Shown here piece by piece: positions 16,260 to 25,419 of a stretch of DNA of 46,147 nucleotides. How positions within the stretch are numbered: the stretch's first letter is position 1; each line of letters starts with the position of its first letter. The notes below the pieces were generated by a model that saw nothing but the letters and a program-made list of their open reading frames with translations, ran no database searches and had not been told where the DNA came from. This DNA comes from Bacteroidales bacterium (GTDB lineage Bacteria > Bacteroidota > Bacteroidia > Bacteroidales > UBA932), in contig JAFZWC010000048.1 of the NCBI GenBank assembly GCA_017617475.1, positions 1-46,147 of the forward strand, read 5' to 3'. The translations under genes and the position numbers were made by a program.

Positions 16260-17036
16260 ATGAAGCGCCACTGGATGGCTGGATTGGCCGCTCTCCTCAC
16301 CCTTATTTACGTCACCGGACAGGCTCAGGACAGGCAGGTGTTCAACCATCTGTCGCTGGGAATCAGTCTGGGGACGGATGGTCTGGGAGCAGACCTGGCC
16401 CTTCCCCTCTCCCCTTTTGTGCAGTTGCGGGCCGGATATGCCATTTTCCCATACACCTTCAAGAAGACCATCGATGTCAACAGTGAAGTCGCGGGCGTGG
16501 AACTCACTTCCTTTCCTGCCTCTTATACCTTCTGGAAAGGGGGCGACGGAAAGTTCCTGATGGATTTTTTCATGGGAAAGAAGACTCCCTTCCATCTGAC
16601 TCTCGGTGTCTTTGCCGGGGCGGGGAAATTCATCCACTGGGAGGCCGACTGGCAGTATCAGATAGATGAAGAAGAATACGCTTCCCGCGCCTTCACCTAC
16701 AACGGAATCACCTTCAGCACAGATTCAAAAGGCATTCTTCAGGCCGATGCCCAGCTCAAACACTGGATTCCCTATGCGGGTATAGGCTTCGGCAGGGCCG
16801 TCAATCCCGGCAAGGGAATCAGCATAAACGCCGATCTGGGAGTCCTCATCACCGGAGGCACCCCCATCCAGACATACAACTACGTAAACAATCCCTCCGG
16901 AGAGCCCGTGCTGGTTGGCAGCAAGAATCTGGTTTCCCCGGGAGGGCGCCAGCTGGACAAGGGCTGGGCCGACCGTGTCTCCCGCCTGCCGGTTCTCCCC
17001 ATGTTCAGAATCACCGTGTTCTTCAACTTGTTATAG
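16260..17036 (+). CDS. Exported beta-barrel-like protein, function unknown
   Basis: A 258-residue protein with a signal peptide (about MKRHWMAGLAALLTLIYVTGQAQ) and an alternating hydrophobic/polar beta pattern throughout (LSLGISLGTDGLGADLALPL, VQLRAGYAIFPY, PYAGIGFGRAVN). The last residues MFRITVFFNLL end in an aromatic as outer-membrane barrels do. This fits a small outer-membrane protein of the kind common in Bacteroidales, but no family was recognised. It is 3 bases after the antiporter gene and is probably co-transcribed. A strong terminator follows. Confidence 0.75.
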   Translation: MKRHWMAGLAALLTLIYVTGQAQDRQVFNHLSLGISLGTDGLGADLALPLSPFVQLRAGYAIFPYTFKKTIDVNSEVAGVELTSFPASYTFWKGGDGKFLMDFFMGKKTPFHLTLGVFAGAGKFIHWEADWQYQIDEEEYASRAFTYNGITFSTDSKGILQADAQLKHWIPYAGIGFGRAVNPGKGISINADLGVLITGGTPIQTYNYVNNPSGEPVLVGSKNLVSPGGRQLDKGWADRVSRLPVLPMFRITVFFNLL

Positions 17037-17045
17037 GTACTTTGG

Positions 17046-17069
17046 GCACCGGTTTTCCGGTGCTTTTTT
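17046..17069 (+). terminator. Rho-independent terminator
   Basis: A perfect 7-bp stem GCACCGG / CCGGTGC with a TTTT loop, followed by six Ts. It ends the antiporter/barrel-protein transcript and lies just before the promoter of the next gene. Confidence 0.9.
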
Positions 17070-17082
17070 GTAAAAAAAGTGT

Positions 17083-17090
17083 TATATTTG
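17083..17090 (+). promoter_or_regulatory. -7 box upstream of the GNAT-like gene
   Basis: TATATTTG, an exact TAnnTTTG match followed by CATGA, 26 bp before the ATG at 17117. The same TATATTTGCATGA string recurs at 21761. Confidence 0.6.
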
Positions 17091-17116
17091 CATGATATCA
17101 AAACCTTTCCTGAAAT

Positions 17117-18247
17117 ATGTCAGTAAGCATCAAGACTGTTGAAACCAGGGCCGAACTCAAAGCGTTCATCAAGTTCCCCCTGGATCTGTATAAGGGTTGC
17201 CCCTACTACGTCCCCAATATCTATTCGGACGAACTTACTACCCTGGATATGGCCAAAAACCCCATGGGTAAATACTGCAAAACCCGTAAGTTCCTGGCCT
17301 ACAAGGACGGAAAGGTAGCCGGCCGCTGCATTGCCATTATCAACGAGATTGCCAACCGTGACTGGGGCCATTCCGAAGTCCGTTTCGGCTGGATGGATTT
17401 CATTGACGACAAGGAGGTCTCCAAAGCCCTTCTGGAGGCGGTCATCGCGTTCGGCAAAGAGTATGGGATGACTCAGATCAGCGGTCCCCTGGGTTTCACG
17501 GATTTTGACAACGAAGGTTGTGTGGTGGAAGGTTTCGACGACATCTCCTCCTTCGCCCTCAAATTCAACTATCCGTATTATGGAGAGCACTTTGAGGCAT
17601 TGGGTCTCACAAAGGCCAACGACTGGCTGGAACTGCGTATTTTTGTTCCCAAGGAGGTTCCTGACAAGGTGGTCCGCGCATCCAGGATGCTCCAGGAACG
17701 TTACGGGCTGCGTATCCGCAAGATTACCAGACGGGAAGTCCGTGAGGAGCACTACGGCCAAAAGATATTCGATCTTATCAACCGCACCTATAGCGAACTG
17801 TACGATTTCACCGTCCTTCCCCAGGAAGTAATCGACGGTTATGTCAAGACGTATATGGGGCTGCTGGACCTGAAATTCGTCACCCTTGTAGAGGATGCCG
17901 AAGGCAAACTGGTGGCTGTGGCCCTGACCATGCCTTCCATTGCCCGTGCCGTGCAGAAAGGCCGGGGATACATGTTCCCCTTTGGCTGGTGGTACCTGCT
18001 CAAGTCCATGTATTTCAAGTACGAGGAAGCGCTGGAACTGCTGATGATTGCCGTTGAACCCGAGTACCGGAACAAGGGCGTGCACGCCCTGCTTTTCAAT
18101 GAGATTATTCCCAACCTCCAGAAAGGCGGCTTCAAGTACGGAGAGTCCAACGCCGAAATGGAAAGCAACACCAGTGTCCAGAATATCTGGAACGCCTACG
18201 AAAAGGAATTCAAGCGCCGCCGCAGGGTCTTTACCAAGGAAATCTAA
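17117..18247 (+). CDS. GNAT-like N-acetyltransferase-fold protein
   Basis: A 376-residue cytoplasmic protein that looks like two GNAT-type halves. The N-terminal half has FLAYKDGKVAGRCIAIINE followed by a second strand pair (VRFGWMDFIDD). The C-terminal half has LVAVALTMPSIARA and ELLMIAVEPEYRNKGVHALLFNEIIPNLQKGGFKYGES; the PEYRNKGVH stretch is in the place of the acetyl-CoA pyrophosphate loop, although the usual R/QxxGxG/A is imperfect. The ESNAEMESNTSVQNIWNAYEKEFKRRR ending is conserved in Bacteroidales homologues as I remember them. The substrate is unknown. The rarA ATG directly follows its TAA, so the two are probably an operon. Confidence 0.7.
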   Translation: MSVSIKTVETRAELKAFIKFPLDLYKGCPYYVPNIYSDELTTLDMAKNPMGKYCKTRKFLAYKDGKVAGRCIAIINEIANRDWGHSEVRFGWMDFIDDKEVSKALLEAVIAFGKEYGMTQISGPLGFTDFDNEGCVVEGFDDISSFALKFNYPYYGEHFEALGLTKANDWLELRIFVPKEVPDKVVRASRMLQERYGLRIRKITRREVREEHYGQKIFDLINRTYSELYDFTVLPQEVIDGYVKTYMGLLDLKFVTLVEDAEGKLVAVALTMPSIARAVQKGRGYMFPFGWWYLLKSMYFKYEEALELLMIAVEPEYRNKGVHALLFNEIIPNLQKGGFKYGESNAEMESNTSVQNIWNAYEKEFKRRRRVFTKEI

Positions 18248-19549
18248 ATGTCTGCCTCTTCCGTCATGCTGCCTCCGCTCCCCGAGCGGATGCGTCCCCG
18301 GACCCTGGACCAGTATGTGGGCCAGCGGCATCTTGTGGGCGAAGGCTGCATCCTGCGGAAGATGATAGAGAGCGGGAACCTCAGTTCCTTTATCCTCTGG
18401 GGCCCTCCGGGTGTAGGAAAAACCACTCTGGCCCATATAATTGCGGAAACCCTGGACCGGGATTTCTATACCTTGAGTGCCGTCATGGCCGGGGTAAAAG
18501 ACATGCGCGAGGTTTTTGACAAGGCCCGGAGCAATTCCCTCTTTCATCAGAAAGGGGCCCCCATCCTGTTCATAGACGAGATTCACCGCTTCAACAAAGC
18601 CCAGCAGGACGCCTTGCTGGGAGCCGTGGAAAACGGTACTATAGTCCTGGTGGGCGCCACCACGGAAAACCCCTCCTTCGAAGTCATCACCCCCCTCCTC
18701 TCCCGCTGTCAGGTTTTTGTCCTTAAGTCTCTGGAAAAGAATGATTTGCAGATTCTTCTGGACCGGGCTATCCATGAGGATGTACTGCTCAAGGACAAAC
18801 AAATAGAAGTTAAGGAGAGCGAAGCGCTCATGCGATACAGCGGAGGTGACGCCCGCAAGCTCCTCAATGTGCTGGAGCTGGTGGTGGATGCCCAGGCCGG
18901 CCGGTCTCCCGTTGTCATTGACAACCAGACGGTAACGGCCTCCATTCAGGAAAACATGGCCATCTACGACAAGGATGGCGAGATGCACTACGACATCATA
19001 TCGGCCTTTATCAAGAGCATACGCGGGAGCGACCCCAACGCCGCCATCTATTACCTGGCGCGCATGATTGACGGAGGGGAAGATCCCCTGTTCATTGCCC
19101 GTCGCCTGTGCCTGAGCGCCTCTGAAGACGTGGGCCTGGCCAATCCCAATGCCCTTTTGCTGGCTAACGCATGCTTTGAGGTGGTTTCCAAGATCGGCAT
19201 GCCTGAAGGCCGCATTCCGCTGGCTGAAACCACGGTATATCTGGCCTCGTCTCCCAAGAGCAATGCATCTTACCTGGCCATTGAAAAGGCTTTGGCCGAA
19301 GTGAAGGACTCCGGCAACCAGCCTGTCCCCCTCCCCATCCGCAACGCGCCCACGCAGCTGATGAAGGACCTGAAGTATTCTGACGGATACAAGTATGCCC
19401 ATGACTACCCGGGCCACTTTACGGACATGGAATTCATGCCTGAAGCCCTGAGGGGAAGGGTTTTCTACGAGCCGGCCGAAAACAAGCACGAAAACGCCCT
19501 TAAGGCGTATCTGGAAGTCTGTTGGCCTAAGTATTATCCCAAGAAATAA
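18248..19549 (+). CDS. rarA: Replication-associated recombination protein RarA (MgsA), AAA+ ATPase
   Basis: A 433-residue clamp-loader-like AAA+ ATPase of usual length. It has the N-terminal [18 protein letters not shown], Walker [10 protein letters not shown], Walker [17 protein letters not shown], sensor 1 [13 protein letters not shown], the arginine-finger segment [10 protein letters not shown], and sensor 2 [14 protein letters not shown]. The C-terminal tetramerisation domain contains [15 protein letters not shown] and ends at [13 protein letters not shown]. RarA acts at stalled replication forks with RecA and SSB. It sits in tandem with the GNAT-like gene with zero spacing. It converges on the TamA-like gene with a 4-bp gap and no terminator between them. 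Confidence 0.95.
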   Translation: MSASSVMLPPLPERMRPRTLDQYVGQRHLVGEGCILRKMIESGNLSSFILWGPPGVGKTTLAHIIAETLDRDFYTLSAVMAGVKDMREVFDKARSNSLFHQKGAPILFIDEIHRFNKAQQDALLGAVENGTIVLVGATTENPSFEVITPLLSRCQVFVLKSLEKNDLQILLDRAIHEDVLLKDKQIEVKESEALMRYSGGDARKLLNVLELVVDAQAGRSPVVIDNQTVTASIQENMAIYDKDGEMHYDIISAFIKSIRGSDPNAAIYYLARMIDGGEDPLFIARRLCLSASEDVGLANPNALLLANACFEVVSKIGMPEGRIPLAETTVYLASSPKSNASYLAIEKALAEVKDSGNQPVPLPIRNAPTQLMKDLKYSDGYKYAHDYPGHFTDMEFMPEALRGRVFYEPAENKHENALKAYLEVCWPKYYPKK

Positions 19550-19553
19550 CGGT

Positions 19554-21734
19554 TTAGAACGGATAACCAACGCCGAAATGGATGGCGTAGTTGCCGTTCA
19601 ACCATTCGTTGGAGGGTACCCAGCGGCTTCCGGCTTCGCGGGCGGGGTCTCTGAGACGGATACCCATATCAACCCTCAGAAGGAGGAAATTAAGGTTCAC
19701 GCGGGCGCCCAGGCCCCAGTCCAGTGCAATGGACTGCGGAAGGTTGCTGAAGGAGAACCGGCCCTCATTCTCGGAATCTCCCGAGATGTCCCAGATATTA
19801 CCGGCATCTACGAACAGAGCGCCTTCCAGCTTGGAAATGAGCGGGAAACGGTATTCCACGTTGGCTTCCAGCTTCATCTCTCCAATCTGGCTGGGAATGG
19901 TGAACCAGGTGATGGGCGCGGAGTTGCCGGGACCCAGGTTTCGGGCGTTCCAGCCGCGCATGGACATGGATCCGCCCACATAGAACTGCTTCTCGATGGG
20001 AGGAGTGTCTGAATTGCCGTAGGCATACGCCACGCCGCCTCCGAAATGGAGGGCCAGGGCGTGTTTGTCTTCCTTACCGAAGCGGAATACCTTGCCCATA
20101 TTCAGTTCTGTACGGACATATTGGGCATAAGGCGTGTTCCAGATGGTGTGGTAGCCGCTTTCGTCGGTGGGCATCCAGCGATTGAAAAGGCTCAGGAAAT
20201 TGCCGGAAATGTCTGACGAGATTCTTATATAGTGGTAAGGTGTGAGCGGCACGGACGACGCGTCGGTGGTGTAATAAAGCATGCCGCTTACTCCCAGGTC
20301 AAAACGGTCCATATAGGCCATGAGCACCAGCGGGTTGTTCATCAGGAGTTTCATCATGAACTCCTCGTCAATGTTGTACAGGTGCGAGATATTGAGCCTG
20401 ACAGGCGACAGCTGATAATAGAAGTTCTGCCCCAGCCTGCCGTTATAGGTAAAGGCGGTGGATATGACAGTGCGGCGGAATTCCGGCCGGTCCTGATAAC
20501 TGAAAGCGGCCGATACGTCCGTCCTGGGGATGTTAGGGCCGGTAAAGATGCGGTTGGGAAGGCCGATAAACTTGGGGAAACGGAGCGTGGAAGAGATGCT
20601 CAAGTCCGTGGAATAGGCTTTGGTCCTGGGCTGGAACTGGAAATTACCCTTGAGGCCCAGGTTAAGCTGTTCGCCACCGTGGAAAATGTTCCTGTGGTAG
20701 TAAGTGAGCTGAGGCGAAATACCAAAGAGCCCCGTGGAGTTAACCGACGCCTCCAGGTTGGTTTTAAAGCCCTGCAGGCCCGAATTGCGGAGGGAAATGG
20801 TACAGTCCACCTTGTCGTCGGCCACGGGTTCCAGGTTGATGTTCACGCCCGTGAGCATGCCCACACTGGAGAATCGCGTGTAGTTGGTATTGACGTCGTC
20901 CTCGTTATACAGCTGCCCAGGCCTTAATATATTTAGGTTTTCCAGAACGTTGGGGCGGATTTTGAGCCTTTCGGGGTGCGTGATGGTCACCTCCCCCAGA
21001 TAGAACTTCTTATGCTCTTTGGCCGATGAAGGGGCGTCTCCCAGGGCATAGTCCCGGATGGAGTAAGTCAGGAGCGCCGTTCCGTCATGGGTGAGGGTAT
21101 CGGCCTCGAAGGCATAGAAAGACTTGGTGAAGCCATAATAACCCAGGGTGCGGAGGTGGGCGGCGGAGCGGTCGGCCTCTTTGTCCAGGGCCGATTCCGA
21201 CAGGTACTCCCCGGCCTTTACAGAACTCTGATCCAGGCCCTGAAGGAAATCTTCCCGGAAGGTTCCGTACTCTGGAATATCGTAGGCTATTTCGCTGATT
21301 TTATAACGATTACCAAGGTTTACCGAATACGTTACATAAGCTTTCTTCTTCACCGTATCCACCCTGCTGCTCACCCGGGATCCGTAGTAGCCCGTGTACT
21401 GCAGGTGGTTCTCCAGGTTGGCGACGCTCTGGCTGACCTTAAGCGAGTCGTAGACTACCGGGGCCGCTCCAATTTTGCGGAGGAAGCGCTTGAACGGAGT
21501 GGAACCGTCGCCGCTCCAGTTGTATACGGACAGAAGCGGATTCAGGCCCAGGATGTAGGAATTGGGCTTCTGGCCCACATAGGAGTTAAGGGCCGACACG
21601 TTGAAGGAGGGATCGTCGGCCACTATGGAGTTCTTGCGGAGGAGGTACTCCCCTTCTCCCAGGGACCTTGTTGTGCTGCATGCAGCCGCCCCCAGCAGGC
21701 AAAGAGCAATAATTATCGCAATCCTCCACTTCAT
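19554..21734 (-). CDS. BamA/TamA-family outer-membrane lipoprotein
   Basis: A 726-residue Omp85-superfamily protein. The N-terminus is a lipoprotein signal peptide (MKWRIAIIIALCLLGAAAC, lipobox Cys19) followed by TTRSLGEGEYLLRKN, the start typical of Bacteroidota TamA-like lipoproteins. POTRA-like repeats fill roughly residues 25-330 (SVNLGNRYKISEIAYDIPEYG, FYLGEVTITHPERLK). The C-terminal barrel ends with the Omp85 region: FYVGGSMSMRGWNARNLGPG, then EANVEYRFPL, GALFVDAGNIWD and the final strand YAIHFGVGYPF, with terminal Phe. It likely assembles or exports outer-membrane components. ATG 21734 was chosen for the signal peptide; it lies only about 6 bp from a -7 box, hinting at a leaderless message. 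Confidence 0.88.
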   Translation of the reverse strand: MKWRIAIIIALCLLGAAACSTTRSLGEGEYLLRKNSIVADDPSFNVSALNSYVGQKPNSYILGLNPLLSVYNWSGDGSTPFKRFLRKIGAAPVVYDSLKVSQSVANLENHLQYTGYYGSRVSSRVDTVKKKAYVTYSVNLGNRYKISEIAYDIPEYGTFREDFLQGLDQSSVKAGEYLSESALDKEADRSAAHLRTLGYYGFTKSFYAFEADTLTHDGTALLTYSIRDYALGDAPSSAKEHKKFYLGEVTITHPERLKIRPNVLENLNILRPGQLYNEDDVNTNYTRFSSVGMLTGVNINLEPVADDKVDCTISLRNSGLQGFKTNLEASVNSTGLFGISPQLTYYHRNIFHGGEQLNLGLKGNFQFQPRTKAYSTDLSISSTLRFPKFIGLPNRIFTGPNIPRTDVSAAFSYQDRPEFRRTVISTAFTYNGRLGQNFYYQLSPVRLNISHLYNIDEEFMMKLLMNNPLVLMAYMDRFDLGVSGMLYYTTDASSVPLTPYHYIRISSDISGNFLSLFNRWMPTDESGYHTIWNTPYAQYVRTELNMGKVFRFGKEDKHALALHFGGGVAYAYGNSDTPPIEKQFYVGGSMSMRGWNARNLGPGNSAPITWFTIPSQIGEMKLEANVEYRFPLISKLEGALFVDAGNIWDISGDSENEGRFSFSNLPQSIALDWGLGARVNLNFLLLRVDMGIRLRDPAREAGSRWVPSNEWLNGNYAIHFGVGYPF

Positions 21735-21739
21735 ACCTA

Positions 21740-21747
21740 CAAATGTA
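21740..21747 (-). promoter_or_regulatory. -7 box for the TamA-like gene
   Basis: Minus-strand TACATTTG fits TAnnTTTG but ends only 5 bp before the chosen ATG (21734), so the transcript would begin at or near the start codon. Confidence 0.4.
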
Positions 21748-21760
21748 ATACTTTTTTGGC

Positions 21761-21768
21761 TATATTTG
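21761..21768 (+). promoter_or_regulatory. -7 box for the arginine decarboxylase gene
   Basis: TATATTTG, 24 bp before the ATG at 21793. It is followed by CATGA, as at 17083. Confidence 0.6.
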
Positions 21769-21792
21769 CATGATTTTACCTGCCTGACAGAA

Positions 21793-23193
21793 ATGAAAAA
21801 CAAGTACATCGACCTTATCGATCAAACCTTCGACTTCCCCCAGGACGAATTTATGGTGGTGGACGGCAACCTGCTGTTCAATGACATAGACCTGATGGAC
21901 ATTATCGATAAGTATGGAACCCCGCTGAAAATCACCTATTTACCCAAGATTTCATCGCAAATCCAGCGGGCAAAGCGTCTGTTCAAGGTGGCCATGGCCA
22001 AGGCCGACTATCAGGGCGAATACCACTACAGCTACTGCACCAAGAGTTCGCAGTTCGCCTTCGTGGTGCACGAAGCCCTCAAGAACGACATCCATCTGGA
22101 GACTTCATCGGCCTATGACCTGGACCTTATAGAAGCCCTGGAGCGTGACGGTTCCGTGAACAAGGAGGACTTGTATATCATCTGCAACGGCTTCAAACGC
22201 CCTCACTACATCCACAACATCGCCAAGCTGCGCAAGAACGGCTGGAAGAATATCATCCCCGTCCTGGACAACAAGAACGAGTTCGAAGACCTGGCCGACC
22301 TCATAGAGGAAGATACCATGATGGGTATCCGCATCGCCTCCGAAGAAGAGCCCAACTTCGATTTCTACACCTCCCGTCTGGGCATCCGCTACAGCGACAT
22401 CCTCAAATTCTACAAGGAAACGGTGGCCAAGTATCCCAACTTCCACCTCAAGATGCTGCATTTCTTCATCAATACCGGCATCAGGGACACCGCTTACTAT
22501 TGGAACGAACTGTCCAAGTGCGTGAAAGTGTACTGCGAACTCAAGGCCATCTGCCCCGAGCTGGACAGCCTCAATATTGGTGGCGGCCTTCCCAACAAGA
22601 CTTCCCTGGCCCAGGATTTCGACTACGAATACATGGTGGAGGAAATCATCAACCAGATCAAGGTCACCTGCAACGCCAACGGCGTGGAAGAACCTGACAT
22701 CTTTACGGAATTCGGTTCCTTCACCGTGGGTGAAAGCGGCGCCACCATCTTCAAGATCCTGGATATCAAGCAGCAGAACGACCGCGAAAAGTGGTACATG
22801 GTAGACAACAGTTTCATGACCTGCCTGCCGGACACCTGGGGCCTGAACCAGCGTTTTATCCTGCTGCCCATCAACAAGTGGAACGACGAATACCAGCGCG
22901 TATTTCTGGGAGGTCTCACCTGCGACAGTCAGGATTTCTACAATGCCGATTATCACGCCAACGCCATCTTCCTGCCCACCATCCGCAGCCGCAGGGAGAA
23001 CCTCTATATCGGCTTTTTCCACACCGGAGCGTATCAGGAAGCCCTTTCCGGTTATGGCGGTATCAAGCACTGCCTTATGCCGTCGCCCCGTCACATCCTC
23101 ATTGACCGGGACAAAGAGGGCAACCTCATTACCACTGTATTCTCTGAAGAGCAGACGGCCGAATCCATGCTGAAGCTTCTCGGCTACAAGTAG
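21793..23193 (+). CDS. PLP-dependent arginine decarboxylase, short Bacteroidota type
   Basis: A 466-residue fold-type III PLP decarboxylase (alanine-racemase-like barrel). The cofactor lysine is in YHYSYCTKSSQF, the TKSS form seen in the short Bacteroidota arginine decarboxylases and not the YAVKAN form of ornithine or DAP decarboxylases. HLETSSAYDLDLIEAL, MLHFFINTGIRD, SLNIGGGLPNK (phosphate loop), FTEFGSFTVGESG and LGGLTCDSQD (catalytic Cys-Asp pair) follow. It probably makes agmatine for polyamine synthesis; lysine or another basic amino acid is possible. An open frame continues 64 codons upstream, but ATG 21793 lies after the promoter and gives the family N-terminus. The methyltransferase gene starts 4 bases after its stop. 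Confidence 0.82.
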   Translation: MKNKYIDLIDQTFDFPQDEFMVVDGNLLFNDIDLMDIIDKYGTPLKITYLPKISSQIQRAKRLFKVAMAKADYQGEYHYSYCTKSSQFAFVVHEALKNDIHLETSSAYDLDLIEALERDGSVNKEDLYIICNGFKRPHYIHNIAKLRKNGWKNIIPVLDNKNEFEDLADLIEEDTMMGIRIASEEEPNFDFYTSRLGIRYSDILKFYKETVAKYPNFHLKMLHFFINTGIRDTAYYWNELSKCVKVYCELKAICPELDSLNIGGGLPNKTSLAQDFDYEYMVEEIINQIKVTCNANGVEEPDIFTEFGSFTVGESGATIFKILDIKQQNDREKWYMVDNSFMTCLPDTWGLNQRFILLPINKWNDEYQRVFLGGLTCDSQDFYNADYHANAIFLPTIRSRRENLYIGFFHTGAYQEALSGYGGIKHCLMPSPRHILIDRDKEGNLITTVFSEEQTAESMLKLLGYK

Positions 23194-23197
23194 CCCC

Positions 23198-23923
23198 ATG
23201 ATAACCGCCGCCGAAATAAAGTTTATCAAGTCGCTGTCCCAGAAGAAGTTCCGGGACAGCAGCGGTTTATTCGTGGCCGAAGGGGAAAAACTGGTGGCGG
23301 AAGCCCTGGCTTCCCGTTTCGAGGTGGAGAAAGTCTACCGCAAGGAAGACATAGGCGAAGCCGCCATGGCCCGCATAACCGGCCTTTCCTCCCCTTCTCC
23401 GGCCCTGGCGCTGGTGCATCGGCCCAATGACCTCTCCCATGCAGAAGTGCCCCAAAAAGGCCTATTCCTGGCCTTGGACGGAATTCGCGACCCCGGCAAC
23501 CTGGGAACCATCTTCCGCGTGGCCGACTGGTTCGGCATCGAGGCCATCTACTGCTCGCCCGACACGGTGGACTGTTTCAATCCCAAAGTGGTCCAGGCCA
23601 CCATGGGCGCCATTTTCCGCGTGCGCATCCATTATACCGATATCCCGGCCTTTTGCCGGCGCATATCGGCGCAGGGCGGCAAGGTGTACGGCACCTTCCT
23701 GGACGGGGAAAACTTCTACCAGAAAGACCTTTCCAACGGGGCCGATGCGCCCTCGGTGATTGTGATTGGCAACGAGGCCAATGGCATAACGGAAAAGACG
23801 GCCGCCTGCGTGACGGACCGTCTCTATATTCCTTCTTATCCGGCCGATGACCCCGGTTCCGAGTCTTTGAACGCGGCCATAGCTACGGCCATCACCGTGG
23901 CCGAATTCCGCCGCCGCGCCTGA
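23198..23923 (+). CDS. SpoU/TrmH-family RNA 2'-O-methyltransferase
   Basis: A 241-residue SPOUT enzyme. The N-terminal substrate-binding domain opens ITAAEIKFIKSLSQKKFRD and contains GLFVAEGEKLVAEAL. The knotted catalytic domain carries motif 1 ALDGIRDPGNLGTIFRVADWFG, motif 2 VIVIGNEANGI, and motif 3 LYIPSYPADDPGSESLNAAIATAI, which together form the SAM-binding trefoil knot. It methylates a ribose in rRNA or tRNA; the target cannot be assigned from sequence. It is 4 bases after the decarboxylase gene and converges on the amylase-family gene across 11 bp. Confidence 0.92.
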   Translation: MITAAEIKFIKSLSQKKFRDSSGLFVAEGEKLVAEALASRFEVEKVYRKEDIGEAAMARITGLSSPSPALALVHRPNDLSHAEVPQKGLFLALDGIRDPGNLGTIFRVADWFGIEAIYCSPDTVDCFNPKVVQATMGAIFRVRIHYTDIPAFCRRISAQGGKVYGTFLDGENFYQKDLSNGADAPSVIVIGNEANGITEKTAACVTDRLYIPSYPADDPGSESLNAAIATAITVAEFRRRA

Positions 23924-23934
23924 ATGGCAAGCTG

Positions 23935-25419
23935 TTAATACACTTCAATTATCTGGTAATCCAAAGCCGGTACAATGGCGGTGTAAACCGTCCTTACGGC
24001 TTTTATTCTCAAGTACTTAAGAGCTTCCGGCGGAATGCGGAGCGTGATTTCTTCGGCTTCCCTGCCGAAGTTGCTCACCAGCAGCCAGGTCTTGTTTCCG
24101 TCGCTGCGCAGCCAGGCATAATGGCGGTCGGGGTTGAAAGCTCCGTCCTGGCAATAACAGAGGTCGAAGGTTTTCCCTTCCGCGAAGGCGGGCGTATTCT
24201 TCAAGTCCAGAAGCTCCATGTATCGGCCCAGAACGGCCTTTTCGTAGGGCTGGAGGCCTCCTCCCTGCTTAATCCATTGGTTCAGCCGGTCAAGGCTGTC
24301 CACCGTCCACCAGTCGAAGATGGAGGTGCGGCCGTCGCGACCGCTGAAGCCTTCGGCATCCATGCCCCGCTCCCCTATTTCCTGGCCGAAGTAAAGCATG
24401 AAAGGAGCCTGGTTCAGGAGCAGGGAAACGGCCAGTGCGGCATAGCCTCCCTCGGCCTTGCCGCAGAAGAAATCGGAGGCTATCCGCTGCTCGTCATGGT
24501 TCTCCAGGAAGTTGAGCATATGGGGCTGCAGGTCCCCCAGAAACTGCCAGTTCCAAGTGATTCCCTTTGCTGAAGCATCGCTGCAGGTAACAGCGCGTAA
24601 AGTATCGTATAATCCAGACTTGTCGTACAGTAAATCAAGGCCGACTTCCTGCACATACATCCGGTATTTTTCCATCTCATATACCTCGGCCACAAAGAGC
24701 ATTGCGGGGTACTCTTTCTTGATGGAGGCTATGAGCCACTTCATGAATTGCCAGGGCACCAGTTCCACCATGTCGCAGCGGAATCCGTCCACGCCCAGGG
24801 ATGCCCAGAAACGGACTATCTGCAGCATCTTGTCCCACGTGCCGGTGTAGAAATCACAGTAGTTAATCTTGACGGTCTCGTACCAGTCATTAATGCCGGG
24901 TGTGGGCGTAAAGGCATTGCCCGATGCCTTGGCGGGGTTCTCGTAGAAAGGTTTTCCCTTAACGGCTTCCGGCAGCCTCAGGGGCTGGCCCGGATAATAG
25001 AAAAAGTCGTTCTCGGGGGCCCAGTGAACGGTTTTGTCGTCATTCTGGCCCAGGTTCACGTTGTCTCTGGCAACGTGATTGGGAACAAAGTCTATCAGCA
25101 GTTTAAGTCCCGCTCCGTGAACCCGCTCCACCAGTGCCTTGAACTCTTCCATACGGTGGGACGGGTCGTCGGCCAGGTAGGGATTCACATCGTAATAATC
25201 TGTAATGGCATAGGGAGAGCCTGCATTCCCTTTCACAATCTGCGGATGGGAAGGGGTGCAACCCCGGTCACTGGTAAGGGTGGCATGGCGGATAACTCCC
25301 GTGCACCAGACATAATCGGCCCCCAGGGAGTTTTTCAGGTATTCAAGTGTAGGCTGGTCTATGCCGGAAAAGCGGCCGTTGCCCCAAAGGCGCGGCAGCA
25401 TTTGGTAGATCAGAGTCAT
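23935..25419 (-). CDS. GH13 alpha-amylase-family glycoside hydrolase, cytoplasmic
   Basis: A 494-residue GH13 enzyme. The four conserved regions are DFVPNH (about 110-115), GVDGFRCDM with the nucleophile Asp216, FVAEVYE with the acid/base Glu245, and FLENHDEQ with Asp309. An all-beta C-terminal domain (about 415-494) follows. There is no signal peptide, so it acts on intracellular or imported alpha-glucans or oligosaccharides. Its ATG overlaps the stop of the CotH-like lipoprotein gene by 4 bases, and PPi-phosphofructokinase lies just upstream. The three form an apparent operon linking glucan cleavage to glycolysis. The exact specificity (amylase, oligo-glucosidase or transferase) is not determined. 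Confidence 0.88.
   Translation of the reverse strand: MTLIYQMLPRLWGNGRFSGIDQPTLEYLKNSLGADYVWCTGVIRHATLTSDRGCTPSHPQIVKGNAGSPYAITDYYDVNPYLADDPSHRMEEFKALVERVHGAGLKLLIDFVPNHVARDNVNLGQNDDKTVHWAPENDFFYYPGQPLRLPEAVKGKPFYENPAKASGNAFTPTPGINDWYETVKINYCDFYTGTWDKMLQIVRFWASLGVDGFRCDMVELVPWQFMKWLIASIKKEYPAMLFVAEVYEMEKYRMYVQEVGLDLLYDKSGLYDTLRAVTCSDASAKGITWNWQFLGDLQPHMLNFLENHDEQRIASDFFCGKAEGGYAALAVSLLLNQAPFMLYFGQEIGERGMDAEGFSGRDGRTSIFDWWTVDSLDRLNQWIKQGGGLQPYEKAVLGRYMELLDLKNTPAFAEGKTFDLCYCQDGAFNPDRHYAWLRSDGNKTWLLVSNFGREAEEITLRIPPEALKYLRIKAVRTVYTAIVPALDYQIIEVY

Noticed and set aside
17120..19570. An 816-codon open frame on the minus strand opposite the GNAT-like gene and rarA.
   Set aside because: It lies wholly antisense to two genes with clear motifs, shows no family features, and is explained by GC-rich codon shadowing.
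21601..21792. N-terminal extension of the arginine decarboxylase.
   Set aside because: It runs antisense through the TamA-like signal peptide region and lies upstream of the TATATTTG box; the family N-terminus begins at 21793.
22105..23229. A 374-codon minus-strand open frame opposite the decarboxylase gene.
   Set aside because: Antisense shadow of a gene with clear PLP-enzyme motifs.
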